A stretch of 64,000 nucleotides of DNA from an uncultured Clostridia bacterium. GTDB taxonomy: Bacteria > Bacillota > Clostridia > Lachnospirales > Lachnospiraceae. The notes under the pieces are model-generated. The model did not search any database. It saw only the letters and a list, made by a program, of their open reading frames with translations, and was not told the DNA's origin. Within the stretch, counting starts at the first letter, position 1. Each line of letters starts with the position of its first letter. The stretch lies in NCBI GenBank assembly GCA_947303805.1, contig CAMYZE010000004.1, positions 1 to 64,000 on the forward strand, read 5' to 3'. Both the position numbers and the translations under genes were made by a program. Shown one piece after another: positions 25,534 through 33,925 of this stretch.

Positions 25534-26022
25534 TTACAATAAATATTGCTTACCAAAAACTCTCTCCATCACGGTTACTGCTGAATCGTGCTGTTTTTTT
25601 CCGCCACATGATGCACAACAATCAAGATAAACTTTATAATTGTATCCTGCATCAAATGCATCAAACAAGCTTCCAAGAACACAGCAATCTGTATCAATTC
25701 CTACGAAGTGTAAATCAGTGATGTTTTCTTTTTTTAAGTATTCCTTAAATTCATCAGTAAAACAAGAATATGTGTCTTTTTCAAAAACTCTCTCGCTTAT
25801 TGACTCTACATACTTATCTAAAGACTGTGATTCTTTTGTCACTAATGATGTCCAGTTTAGTTGCTTATAACACGGACTTCCTTCATGATTCATGTATTTT
25901 GTCGCAACTATATGGTCAAATTTTTTACGACTTAATAGTTCTTTTATTCTATCAGGAACATAATTTGTTTCATTTGTCAAAAAACCATTTTGTACATCAA
26001 TAATTACTAAACAACTAATCAT
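25534..26022 (-). CDS. isochorismatase-like cysteine hydrolase
   Basis: 162 residues. LVIIDVQNGFLT gives the catalytic Asp (DVQ), VATKYMNHEGSP the middle region, and FVGIDTDCCVLGSLFDAFDAGY the catalytic Cys segment (TDCCV). This fits the nicotinamidase/isochorismatase superfamily. The substrate cannot be told. The ATG overlaps the stop of the upstream 410-residue protein (ATGA), so they are probably made together. Confidence 0.88.
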   Translation of the reverse strand: MISCLVIIDVQNGFLTNETNYVPDRIKELLSRKKFDHIVATKYMNHEGSPCYKQLNWTSLVTKESQSLDKYVESISERVFEKDTYSCFTDEFKEYLKKENITDLHFVGIDTDCCVLGSLFDAFDAGYNYKVYLDCCASCGGKKQHDSAVTVMERVFGKQYLL

Positions 26023-27251
26023 AACTTATCCTTTCGCACTATTAGAATAATTCCCACCAAACCTAACAATGCTAATATTATTACTTGTGGAATACCTATA
26101 TTCTTAAACTCTCCCATCAGTAAACCATAAAGTGATGGTACAATTTGTATGTATGCAATTACAAAAAGTAAAATCTCACTAAGCACATTAAACTTCTGCT
26201 GCTCTTCTATGTTTTTACTTTCAGTTTCTTCTATCCTAAATTGCAAATAGTCAGTATACCTTTGGTATTGCTCATCTATAAAACTTGTTTTAATCAACTC
26301 ATTTCTTATGTTAAAAATGTACTCAGGTAAGTTGCTATCTGCATTAACTCTGAACTCAGTGAACATTTTTTTATATTTAAATAACTCGTTTTTCAATGCC
26401 GATACTTTTGAGTTCTTTGATTCCATTTCACTTGCATCGTTATACAAACAATACGAATAGAGCCACATTGCTTGCAAGTCAATCTCCATACAATTTATGT
26501 GCTCAATGATTCCTTCATCAAGTTTATCCATCAAAACAACTACTGCCGACCAACTTATGTAAACTGCACTATTACTCTTCTTCAGCCAGTTTTTATAATC
26601 ATAGTCTTCAGTGCTAAAATTAAATGGGTCATTATTTGCTGTAACACTTAACTTATTTGACTCTTCCAAATTAGCAATTGCAGGTTCTAAAATTATCAAT
26701 AAATTCTTTTTATAATCCTCGTTTAAATTCTTAAACTCAAAGTTCTTTGTTTCGCCATCCACAATAAATGATGTAGACATTATATATGAGAATCCTGCAC
26801 ACTCCCAATCGCTGTTTGCCGATGTCCTAATATGCTGTTTACTGTTTGAGTTCTCTTTTACAATGTTTCTTAAATCATTAGCTATTTTATCAAAAATTGG
26901 TGAGAATTTATGTGATGGTTTACTATTTAACTGACTCGCATATTTTTCTTTTCTTTCTTTACAGTAATCAAAGGCATATTTTTCATGATTGCAGACAAAC
27001 TCATCACCTTTAAATAGAAATACTCCTACTCCAAAACTATAAATGTAAACCGAAATATCATCACTAAGTTTATATCCGAATAGATAGTACTTAGAAAAAG
27101 CCATAAGTAGTTGTGTATCGTCTATCAATTTGTAACCATTGTCTTTAAAATACTTAATTAATTTATTCTCTAAAACACCACTAATAGAAGTGCCAATATC
27201 AAACGGCATATATCGATATGGAATTATTAATTTTTTATTCTCACTACCCAT
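26019..27251 (-). CDS. unknown protein with C-terminal membrane hairpin
   Basis: 410 residues, family not recognised. The first ~340 residues are soluble: a mixed N-terminal domain, then helices with charged coiled-coil features (~280-350, ESKNIEEQQKF). Two membrane segments end the protein (about 352-372 and 384-404) with a basic tail RKDKL. Topology resembles CorA- or RMD1-type proteins, but no signature motif such as GMN is present, so this is no more than a shape match. It overlaps the isochorismatase-like gene by 4 bases and is preceded by a chain of micro-ORFs that overlap one another. No clear Shine-Dalgarno motif: translation is probably coupled. Confidence 0.75.
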   Translation of the reverse strand: MGSENKKLIIPYRYMPFDIGTSISGVLENKLIKYFKDNGYKLIDDTQLLMAFSKYYLFGYKLSDDISVYIYSFGVGVFLFKGDEFVCNHEKYAFDYCKERKEKYASQLNSKPSHKFSPIFDKIANDLRNIVKENSNSKQHIRTSANSDWECAGFSYIMSTSFIVDGETKNFEFKNLNEDYKKNLLIILEPAIANLEESNKLSVTANNDPFNFSTEDYDYKNWLKKSNSAVYISWSAVVVLMDKLDEGIIEHINCMEIDLQAMWLYSYCLYNDASEMESKNSKVSALKNELFKYKKMFTEFRVNADSNLPEYIFNIRNELIKTSFIDEQYQRYTDYLQFRIEETESKNIEEQQKFNVLSEILLFVIAYIQIVPSLYGLLMGEFKNIGIPQVIILALLGLVGIILIVRKDKL

Positions 27252-27357
27252 ATTGTTCCATTATTTTCTTTTTATATTTTACTTTTCGCCTTTTATCCTC
27301 AAATACAACTGGTCTACAATTATCTTTGTAAACCCTCAGGTCACTACTCTTCATCAT
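27244..27357 (-). CDS. 37-residue basic micro-ORF
   Basis: Starts with two ATGs (27357, 27354) inside the end of the acidic micro-ORF and overlaps the start of the 410-residue gene by 8 bases. The product is strongly basic (FEDKRRKVKYKKK). It may be a real peptide or just a coupling leader; no family known. Confidence 0.4.
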   Translation of the reverse strand: MMKSSDLRVYKDNCRPVVFEDKRRKVKYKKKIMEQYG

Positions 27358-27442
27358 CTTCGCTATCTTCATCTTCATCATCTTCCAATCCATATAAATC
27401 AGGATTTAAAATCATGTCATTCATAAATTCATCATCAAACAT
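27344..27442 (-). CDS. 32-residue acidic micro-ORF
   Basis: ATG at 27442, TAG at 27344. The last 13 residues are nearly all Asp and Glu (DDEDEDSEDDEE). Its ATG overlaps the stop of the membrane micro-ORF, and its end overlaps the basic micro-ORF. Opposite charges of these two peptides are striking. Confidence 0.45.
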   Translation of the reverse strand: MFDDEFMNDMILNPDLYGLEDDEDEDSEDDEE

Positions 27443-27509
27443 AAATCCTCACAACCATAACACCTACTACGATAAGCAGAATAAAAACTACTATTGCTCC
27501 GCCACCCAC
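27435..27509 (-). CDS. 24-residue hydrophobic micro-ORF
   Basis: GTG start at 27509, TGA at 27435. The product is a single hydrophobic helix (GGGAIVVFILLIVVGVMVV) with a short basic end. The start is weakly supported: no clear Shine-Dalgarno. First member of the micro-ORF chain. Confidence 0.35.
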   Translation of the reverse strand: MGGGAIVVFILLIVVGVMVVRIYV

Positions 27510-27691
27510 CCCATTGGTGTTAATTCATTAAATTTACTATTATAATTTCTTCTCATAACACAAATTCTAACAAATGCAATGTCTAATATTTGTCGTATCA
27601 TTAACCCAGTCCACCACGGACTCACATTGCCTATATTATACCATTTTTCGCCTTTTTAATTAAGATAAATTTTTAAATAAATTTTTTTCAA
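27510..27691. other. intergenic region upstream of the micro-ORF chain
   Basis: Contains minus-strand TATAAT boxes (near 27553 and 27640) without clear -35 partners, and a hairpin AGTCC/GGACT near 27610-27625. No gene seen. Confidence 0.4.
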
Positions 27692-27719
27692 TAAAAAATG
27701 AACAGCCATGTTGACTGTT
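27692..27719 (-). terminator. terminator after the flavoprotein gene
   Basis: GAACAG..CTGTTC stem with a T run on the minus strand, 20 bases past the stop at 27739. Confidence 0.7.
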
Positions 27720-27738
27720 CCTGCCCTCTTAATTTTAA

Positions 27739-28254
27739 TTACTTTATGCTACTTCCAAACTCAACCATCATTTTATGGTTTCCTTCAGTTTTCTGCTCAG
27801 CACCATTTATGCATTTCATTCCAACATCCGTAGCATTTGAATAATCAACTATATGTTTATATGTTTCTACAATACCGCTATAAACATCAGGTGAGTAAGA
27901 ACTTACTATCAATGCATACTTCTTTGCTGGCATTGTTCCTTTGCAATAAAATCTGCTGATTACATTTTGCAACTGACCAGTAAAATTGAAATAATAAACA
28001 GCTGATGCAAATACTATCATTTCAGCATCATTAAGTTTCTTATAAACATCTTGCATTTCATCCTTTTGAACACACTCGCCATTACCTTTTGTGTGACAAT
28101 ATTCGCAAGCAAGACACGGTGCTATTTTCATATTTCCAACATTTACTATTTCAACATCATGTCCTGCTTTTTCAGCACCTTCTTTAAATCCCTCAACTAA
28201 AAATTGTGTGTTTCCATTTTTTCTTGGGCTTCCTTGTAATACTACTATTTTCAT
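27739..28254 (-). CDS. iron-sulfur flavoprotein / NADPH-dependent FMN reductase family
   Basis: 171 residues. VVLQGSPRKNGNTQFLVEGF is the FMN phosphate loop at the start. APCLACEYCHTKGNGECVQKDEM gives the Cx2Cx2Cx5C-like cysteine set of iron-sulfur flavoproteins that bind a 4Fe-4S cluster. VFASAVYYFNFTGQLQNVISR is the second flavin segment. It probably moves electrons in the cytoplasm; the partner is unknown. AAGGAG lies before the ATG. Confidence 0.9.
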   Translation of the reverse strand: MKIVVLQGSPRKNGNTQFLVEGFKEGAEKAGHDVEIVNVGNMKIAPCLACEYCHTKGNGECVQKDEMQDVYKKLNDAEMIVFASAVYYFNFTGQLQNVISRFYCKGTMPAKKYALIVSSYSPDVYSGIVETYKHIVDYSNATDVGMKCINGAEQKTEGNHKMMVEFGSSIK

Positions 28255-28280
28255 TTTCGCTATCTCCTTTAATTTATTTA

Positions 28281-28778
28281 TTAATCATCATCGTTATCAT
28301 CGCTAATTCCATTTAGCAATGTTATTTCTTCAATTACTACCGCAAGCATTACTATTTCCATTTCATAATCTTCATCAATAATGTCCATTACATAAGTGTC
28401 CACTAATGATATAATTTTCTTTCTAACAGTAGCTACTAAATTTCCGCTATTATTATAAACATCATAGTTCCAGCTAAAAAAATCCCCATCAACATTCAAA
28501 TCAGCAAACTGGATATCATAAACTGGATGAAACAATGAAAGGCACTTTTTTATATAGCCTCGTTTTTCGCCACCTACAAAAATATAATAGCACGGAAGTA
28601 TTTTTATTAATTTCTCTCTTATAGTCCCGACTTCATTGTTACACTGGTCATAAACTCTAAATACCCTGCCAATTGAAATCAATGCTGCCTTTACTGTATA
28701 TTTTTTATTACCAGCTTCATCAAAAATATTAAAAGAATCAGTCCAAGCTATAATTTTCTTCTTTATTACTAATCGCAT
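28281..28778 (-). CDS. LURP-one-related / YxjI-type protein
   Basis: 165 residues in a tubby-like beta-barrel pattern: a run of short strands (LVIKKKIIAWTDSFNIFDEAGNKKY, VGTIREKLIKILPCYYIFV, DFFSWNYDVYNN) with the duplicated xVATVRKKI motif, then a helix and an Asp-rich end (SDDNDDD). Function unknown. It lies 8 bases downstream of the PIN/NYN-type gene. Confidence 0.8.
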   Translation of the reverse strand: MRLVIKKKIIAWTDSFNIFDEAGNKKYTVKAALISIGRVFRVYDQCNNEVGTIREKLIKILPCYYIFVGGEKRGYIKKCLSLFHPVYDIQFADLNVDGDFFSWNYDVYNNSGNLVATVRKKIISLVDTYVMDIIDEDYEMEIVMLAVVIEEITLLNGISDDNDDD

Positions 28779-28786
28779 ATGAATTA

Positions 28787-29398
28787 CTATTTTTTATCAG
28801 CTATTAGTTTTGTAAGTTTTGTATAAATATTATTTGCTTTTGTTTTATCCTTTACAATTTGTTTTATTGAATTTTGCACTGCTTTTTTTGATTTGCATTT
28901 AATTATTATGTCTACAATATGAGCTTTCAAATTCTTTGTTTCGCCTTTTAGTACTGTGCCAACCTTTGATGTCAAACTTTGTTTTAACTTATCAGCTTCA
29001 CTCTGAGTTTGTGTGTTCTTAGTGATTTTTTTCTTTGCTGGAATTTGTGTTAGAGAAGTTATTACTTTTACTGTCACTTTATTGCCTTTCCAGTAATCAA
29101 CTAAAACATCAAATCCTTTATCCTTTGAAACTATATAAAAAGTATCTTCTTGGAATCGTTCTTTGATTACAAATCCAAGCACTGATGCTAAAGTGAAATC
29201 AAGTGCATTCTTACCTACTTTTGTTAAAATATATCTCATTTCTGCTTTAGTGCTATTAAGTGTAGCAACCGTTGTCATTGGTAAGTGAGCAGTGTTCTCA
29301 GAGTAAAATAAATAAACTATCGAGTCATCGCCGAGATTTTCAATTCCACTTAATCCTTTTATTGATACATTTTCATAATCCACAAATATTAAATTCAT
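28787..29398 (-). CDS. PIN/NYN-like nuclease-domain protein
   Basis: 203 residues. The start MNLIFVDYENVS has the first acidic residue of the PIN fold, ALDFTLASVLGF the second, and FYIVSKDKGFDVLVDYWK the third, so the acidic site is present and may bind a metal for RNA cleavage. The C-terminal third is Lys-rich (KAKKKITKN.. to LIADKK), possibly for nucleic-acid binding. No cognate antitoxin of the VapB type is adjacent. Weak ribosome site. Confidence 0.75.
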   Translation of the reverse strand: MNLIFVDYENVSIKGLSGIENLGDDSIVYLFYSENTAHLPMTTVATLNSTKAEMRYILTKVGKNALDFTLASVLGFVIKERFQEDTFYIVSKDKGFDVLVDYWKGNKVTVKVITSLTQIPAKKKITKNTQTQSEADKLKQSLTSKVGTVLKGETKNLKAHIVDIIIKCKSKKAVQNSIKQIVKDKTKANNIYTKLTKLIADKK

Positions 29399-29465
29399 AC
29401 TTATTTCTTTTTCCCTTTTATTCTTCCTTTTATTCTTTACACCTTTTAAAAATATTTTTTTATGG

Positions 29466-29471
29466 TATAAT
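29466..29471 (+). promoter_or_regulatory. -10 box 7 bases before the permease ATG
   Basis: TATAAT at 29466-29471 predicts +1 at 29478, next to the ATG at 29479. The -35 region is poor. Confidence 0.45.
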
Positions 29472-29478
29472 ATTTTTT

Positions 29479-30585
29479 ATGTTTACTAATATCAAAATTT
29501 TCATTTTAAATAACATGGTCGCTATCATTGCTTGTATACTTGCTATAGTCACTATGTTTTTTGTCCCTATAGATAAGGAGTATCTTTACTATATAGATTT
29601 TAAAACTATCTCCTGCCTCTTTCTTATATCCTGCATAATAAGTGCATTTAAAGACATAAATTTCTTTTATGCTATAGCTAGGCACATAATCATAAGATTT
29701 AATACACTTAGAAAATCTTACATAGCATTACTTACTATCACATTTGTAGGTTCTATGATTATAGCTAACGATATGGCACTAATAACTTTTCTTCCACTCG
29801 GTTATCTTATTTTGAAAGAAACAAACAATGAAGATAAAGAAGCTTTTGTATTTATTATGCAAAATGTGGCAGCTAATCTTGGCGGTATGCTTACACCATT
29901 TGGCAATCCACAAAACCTTTACATATATACAAAATATAATATCAGCAATGCAGATTTCATCCACATAATGATTATACCTTTTATAGTCGCTATCTTTTTA
30001 CTTTATCTAAGTGTGATTTTTATCAAAGACAATAAACTAATTCTCAATAGACAGGATATGAAAACGAGTCCTATAAAAGAAAAAGTTTACATTTTCCTTT
30101 TTGTGATTGCTATATTTGTAGTTTTTAGATATGTCCCACTGATTGTCGGTCTTATAATTATTCCAATTATTATTTTGATACTTGATAGATATGCATTTAG
30201 AAATATAGATTATAGTCTTCTTATGACTTTTGTTTTCTTTTTTATATTCTCATCAAACTTGGCAAGGATTGATGCAGTAAATGTTTTCTTTTCAAAACTT
30301 CTTGAAAGAAATGTTTACTTTACCACTTTACTTTCTTGTCAGTTTATGTCTAATGTTCCTACAAGTATTCTTTTATCAAAATTTACTAATAATTATATCC
30401 CTCTACTCTATGGGGTAAATATTGGAGGTCTTGGGACACTTATAGCATCGCTTGCTTCTCTTATAACTTTTAGGAACTATGTGGCTCTTAACCCAAATAA
30501 AACTTGCCACTATCTTGCACTATTCACATTTATAAATGTTACATTTATAGCTATTGAATCATCTATCATAATATTCTTATTATAA
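29479..30585 (+). CDS. SLC13/ArsB-NhaD-type permease
   Basis: 368 residues from the ATG at 29479; the frame is open further back into the neighbouring gene on the other strand, but that part is not protein-like. About 10 membrane segments. The diagnostic motifs are MIANDMALITFLPLG and ANLGGMLTPFGNPQNLYIY in the first half and SCQFMSNVPTSILLSKF plus NIGGLGTLIASLASLI in the second: the inverted-repeat hairpins of the ion-transporter superfamily. Likely exports or imports an anion or Na+/H+. Substrate unknown. Confidence 0.85.
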   Translation: MFTNIKIFILNNMVAIIACILAIVTMFFVPIDKEYLYYIDFKTISCLFLISCIISAFKDINFFYAIARHIIIRFNTLRKSYIALLTITFVGSMIIANDMALITFLPLGYLILKETNNEDKEAFVFIMQNVAANLGGMLTPFGNPQNLYIYTKYNISNADFIHIMIIPFIVAIFLLYLSVIFIKDNKLILNRQDMKTSPIKEKVYIFLFVIAIFVVFRYVPLIVGLIIIPIIILILDRYAFRNIDYSLLMTFVFFFIFSSNLARIDAVNVFFSKLLERNVYFTTLLSCQFMSNVPTSILLSKFTNNYIPLLYGVNIGGLGTLIASLASLITFRNYVALNPNKTCHYLALFTFINVTFIAIESSIIIFLL

Positions 30586-30589
30586 TTCT

Positions 30590-31948
30590 TTATACCGCTC
30601 CAGGTTTTAACATCTTCTTTCCTATAATCATATATGCCACAAACATAAATACTATAAGGATAGACCATGAAATAGGGTAGACTGCACATATAGTTACATA
30701 ACTTGGATAAATTGGAAATACAGTGAAAACCCATAGCATTCTAAAAATAATTATACCAAAAATAACTGCAACGGTCTGAATATATGGATGTCTCAAAACC
30801 CTAAGTGCAGAACCATAAATTTCATAGATTGGTTGTATAAACGAGAGTGCTGTTACTATACTAAGTCGTGTTATAGCTATTTTTATAACTTCTTCATCAT
30901 TTGTAAATATTGATAAGAATTGATTTGTAAATAATTTGATAATAAGGATTATTATTCCTACAAAAAGCATAGCGATAAGTATGCAACTATTAACAATCTT
31001 TTTACATCTATCATACTTCTCAGCACCATAGTTTTGACTAAGTATAGTGAGACAGGCTTGACTAAATGAAGTAGTTACATAATATGTAAATGATTCAACA
31101 TTAAGTGCTGCAGTATTTGCTGCAATAGTTTTTGTCCCAAGTGAATTTATAGCCGACTGCACACAGAGATTAGATGTTGAAAAGACCATACCTGATATTG
31201 CGCTTGGTATTCCTATCCTCATTATTTTAAATAATGAATCTGGGACTATTATCCACTCTTTTATATTATATTTTATTTCACTATTCTCTTTTATCAATAA
31301 ATATGTGACAACTATGGCATTTACAACATTTGAAATAGCTGTGGCTATCGCAACTCCTGTCACTCCCAATCCAAATGCAACTACAAATATAACATTTAAT
31401 ATTACATTTAAAACACCTGTTGCTGTCAAAATTATAAGTGGTCTTTTTGTATCACCTATACTTCTCAGTATCGCTGCTCCAAAGTTATATACTACAATAA
31501 ATGGAATAGCCATAAATATAATCTGCAAATAGGTCGTTGCTGGTCTCAATATCTCATCCGGCGTTCCGAGAAAAACTAACACATTCCTTGAAAGAAAAAG
31601 TCCTATTATCATAAGTATCACACCAAATACATATGCAAATGTCATCGAAGTGTGGACTACATTATGAATCTTTTGAGTTTTGCCAGCACCTATGTAATTT
31701 GCAATCATTACATTTGCACCAATAGCAAGCCCAGTGAATGAGTTGATGAATAAGTTTATTATCTGAGTATTTGCACCTACTGCCGCAAGTGCTACACTTC
31801 CGACAAACTTTCCACACACAATTATGTCCGCTGCATTAAATAGTTGTTGCAGTGAGCTTGTAAGAAAAATTGGTATGGCAAAAAAGATAATATTTTGTAT
31901 TATCGGTCCATTCAAGATATCCAATTTTTTAGAAATTATTTTTTGCAT
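30590..31948 (-). CDS. MATE-family efflux transporter
   Basis: 452 residues, about 12 membrane segments in two homologous halves (PIFLTSSLQQLFNAADIIVCGKFVG in the first, RIGIPSAISGMVFSTSNLCVQ in the second). This matches the DinF/NorM-like MATE family, which extrudes drugs or organic cations using Na+ or H+. It is convergent with the permease gene, with only 4 bases between them. AAGGAAA lies before the ATG. Confidence 0.92.
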   Translation of the reverse strand: MQKIISKKLDILNGPIIQNIIFFAIPIFLTSSLQQLFNAADIIVCGKFVGSVALAAVGANTQIINLFINSFTGLAIGANVMIANYIGAGKTQKIHNVVHTSMTFAYVFGVILMIIGLFLSRNVLVFLGTPDEILRPATTYLQIIFMAIPFIVVYNFGAAILRSIGDTKRPLIILTATGVLNVILNVIFVVAFGLGVTGVAIATAISNVVNAIVVTYLLIKENSEIKYNIKEWIIVPDSLFKIMRIGIPSAISGMVFSTSNLCVQSAINSLGTKTIAANTAALNVESFTYYVTTSFSQACLTILSQNYGAEKYDRCKKIVNSCILIAMLFVGIIILIIKLFTNQFLSIFTNDEEVIKIAITRLSIVTALSFIQPIYEIYGSALRVLRHPYIQTVAVIFGIIIFRMLWVFTVFPIYPSYVTICAVYPISWSILIVFMFVAYMIIGKKMLKPGAV

Positions 31949-31972
31949 ACTTTCCTTTTATTTTTGTATGGG

Positions 31973-32566
31973 CTAGTTATACGAACCCGGTTTTTTTACA
32001 TAATTTGGTATTACTTTATCAATCTCATCTTTATAATCTTTCGTAAGGAAAGCTTCAACTTCACCGTCAATGCGAATGCGTTTTCTCTCGTTTGTTATGT
32101 CGCCTATATAAGTTAGCTGAGTCTCACATAGTTCGCCCGCACTAGCCACAATAAGTTTATCATTGCTATTATTTTGTTCATCTTTGATCGCAACTATAAA
32201 TGAATTTTTGGTGAGTAATCTATATGGGTTAATATCAAAATAATTTGCTATCTCAACTGTACCTTGCAAAATTGGTATTCTCCTTAGACTATATTTAAGT
32301 CCCCATTTATTTCTTTCGCAAAGTTTCCAGAGTGACGCGAGGACCCCACCTTTACCGATAATTTCACAATCTAATATATGGGGCTCGCAAGATGACATAA
32401 TTAAAGACGGAATAAATCCGTCTTTAGATAAAGATTCCTCTATTTGATTTTTTAAATGTGTTATAAACTCTTGGTTAAATTGCCTTACTAAATCTTCTTG
32501 CTTTTTGTCAATCAAAACTTTTGTGCCAAGATTACCTGCAAAACCTGATACATACAATTTAATCAT
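31973..32566 (-). CDS. HypE-like AIR-synthase C-terminal domain protein
   Basis: 197 residues. The clear part is the AIRS_C segment: EIIGKGGVLASLWKLCERNKWGL, then IPILQGTVEIANYFDINPYRLLTKNSFIVAI, as in hydrogenase maturation factor HypE-like proteins. Those are about 330 residues; here the N-terminal ATP-binding AIRS half is missing and replaced by ~60 unrelated residues. It may be a truncated relative or a distinct short family. Other hyp genes are absent. Confidence 0.75.
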   Translation of the reverse strand: MIKLYVSGFAGNLGTKVLIDKKQEDLVRQFNQEFITHLKNQIEESLSKDGFIPSLIMSSCEPHILDCEIIGKGGVLASLWKLCERNKWGLKYSLRRIPILQGTVEIANYFDINPYRLLTKNSFIVAIKDEQNNSNDKLIVASAGELCETQLTYIGDITNERKRIRIDGEVEAFLTKDYKDEIDKVIPNYVKKPGSYN

Positions 32567-32572
32567 CTTAAA

Positions 32573-32674
32573 TTAAAGATGAAAATAAGCAAGGCACATA
32601 CTAAGCACCATTGCAACTACCAATATAATAGCAATAATCGCTGCTACCTTCTTTGTTTGTTTTGGATTCATCAT
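32573..32674 (-). CDS. 33-residue membrane micro-protein
   Basis: Starts with tandem ATG (32674, 32671) three bases from the end of tRNA-Glu and ends TAA at 32573. A polar, basic N-terminus (NPKQTKK) precedes one hydrophobic helix (VAAIIAIILVVAMVLSM). The layout resembles small Firmicute membrane proteins such as Prli42 or DUF4044, but I cannot confirm a family. No Shine-Dalgarno: its ribosome site would lie in the tRNA. Confidence 0.55.
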   Translation of the reverse strand: MMNPKQTKKVAAIIAIILVVAMVLSMCLAYFHL

Positions 32675-32676
32675 AT

Positions 32677-32748
32677 TGACGCCAACGGGAATCGAACCCG
32701 TGATACCACCGTGAAAGGGTGATGTCTTAACCGCTTGACCATGGCGCC
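32677..32748 (-). tRNA. tRNA-Glu (TTC)
   Basis: 72 nt cloverleaf. Acceptor GGCGCCA / TGGCGTC, anticodon loop CTTTCAC with TTC, T-loop GGTTCGATTCC. The 3' CCA is not encoded. 12 bases from tRNA-Cys, same strand, probably one transcript. Confidence 0.95.
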
Positions 32749-32760
32749 ACGATATATGAA

Positions 32761-32831
32761 AGGCGACGATCGGATTTGAACCGATGATCAGGGTGTTGCA
32801 GACCCACGCCTTACCACTTGGCTACATCGCC
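32761..32831 (-). tRNA. tRNA-Cys (GCA)
   Basis: 71 nt cloverleaf. Acceptor GGCGATG / CGTCGCC, anticodon loop CTGCAAC with GCA, T-loop GGTTCAAATCC, discriminator T. No encoded CCA. Upstream of tRNA-Glu. Confidence 0.94.
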
Positions 32832-32909
32832 TTAACATAGCCTATTTATAATATCTTAAAATGCCTCTTTTGTCAAGCAAAAGCGGCATAATAATACTAT
32901 GTAAACTAT

Positions 32910-33923
32910 TTAATCGCCAAAAATATCATTAAATACAGTCAAGTAATCATTGCCGTTTTTTCTTAAATCTTCCAAGTCAACTGGATTACTCTTTTCAATT
33001 ACTGATTTAGTATCAAGTACATTTTTAACATCCTTTCTTGCTGAAACTAAACCATTTGCAACCAATACCTGTTGTCCCTTTTTAGATAATATGTAATCTA
33101 TAAGTAGCTTGCCATTTACAGGGTTCACTGCACCTTTAACTAATGCAACTCCATTTAACATAGTGATGTTGTCCGAATCCGCATACTTAAATCCAAAATT
33201 TTCATATTCTTTTGTGTAGTTTGCGCTAATCTCATCATAGCAAATGCCTACTTTATAAGTATTACTTACTATATTGTCAACTACATCAATCTCCCTCGAT
33301 TTAATTACTACGCCGTAATCTCTCAATCGTCTAAAATATGCATCACCATAATTTTTATTTTGCATCATAGCCATGACCCAGTATTTAACATAGTTGTCTT
33401 TATTGGGATCTGCAATAGCCATTACATTTTTATAGTCATTATTTAAAAAATCATTCCATGTCTTAGGAGCACTTTTTTCATCAACTCCAGTTTCACTATC
33501 TTTACTAAACCCAATGCCCATGGTAGTCACAGAGGCTGCATAGTAATAATTCTCTAAATCTTTATATTCTTTTGGTATTCTTCTCGCTTCTCTAGTTTCA
33601 TAGGCTTCAATCCTTGATTTTGCTTTCATATCTTCAAGACTAAGAACGTCCGTTATAAAAACTACATCAGCATTAGGTTGACCTGACTCAAACTCTACAT
33701 CTATTTTTTTATTAACTCTATCTACAGTTCCATAGTAGTAATCGAGTACTACACCAGGATATTCTTTCTCAAAACTTTGTTTTAATGCTGAAGCTGCAGT
33801 TTCATCAATCGTAGTATAAAGCATAACTGATCCATTGTATGTCGAGTTATCTTTTTTTGTGCAAGATACAAATAGAATAAAGTTTAAAGATATAATTAAC
33901 GCTATTGATATAAACTTCTTCAT
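32910..33923 (-). CDS. extracellular solute-binding lipoprotein, iron/phosphonate type
   Basis: 337 residues. Lipoprotein signal with Cys at 21 (ILFVSC). The fold of family-1 binding proteins is suggested by VMLYTTIDETAASALKQSFEKEYPGV, DVVFITDVLSLEDMK, APKTWNDFLNNDYKNVMAIADP and the late YILSKKGQQVLVANGLV. These resemble ferric-iron or 2-aminoethylphosphonate binding proteins, not sugar binders. Yet it is the last gene of the mglBAC operon, 2 bases after mglC, and has no permease or ATPase of its own type here. It might serve as a sensor subunit. Confidence 0.82.
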   Translation of the reverse strand: MKKFISIALIISLNFILFVSCTKKDNSTYNGSVMLYTTIDETAASALKQSFEKEYPGVVLDYYYGTVDRVNKKIDVEFESGQPNADVVFITDVLSLEDMKAKSRIEAYETREARRIPKEYKDLENYYYAASVTTMGIGFSKDSETGVDEKSAPKTWNDFLNNDYKNVMAIADPNKDNYVKYWVMAMMQNKNYGDAYFRRLRDYGVVIKSREIDVVDNIVSNTYKVGICYDEISANYTKEYENFGFKYADSDNITMLNGVALVKGAVNPVNGKLLIDYILSKKGQQVLVANGLVSARKDVKNVLDTKSVIEKSNPVDLEDLRKNGNDYLTVFNDIFGD

Positions 33924-33925
33924 AA

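Noticed and set aside
29272-29478. N-terminal extension of the SLC13-type permease
   Set aside because: Lies opposite the PIN-domain gene and reads as low-complexity His/Leu/Phe; the ATG at 29479 starts the first membrane helix.
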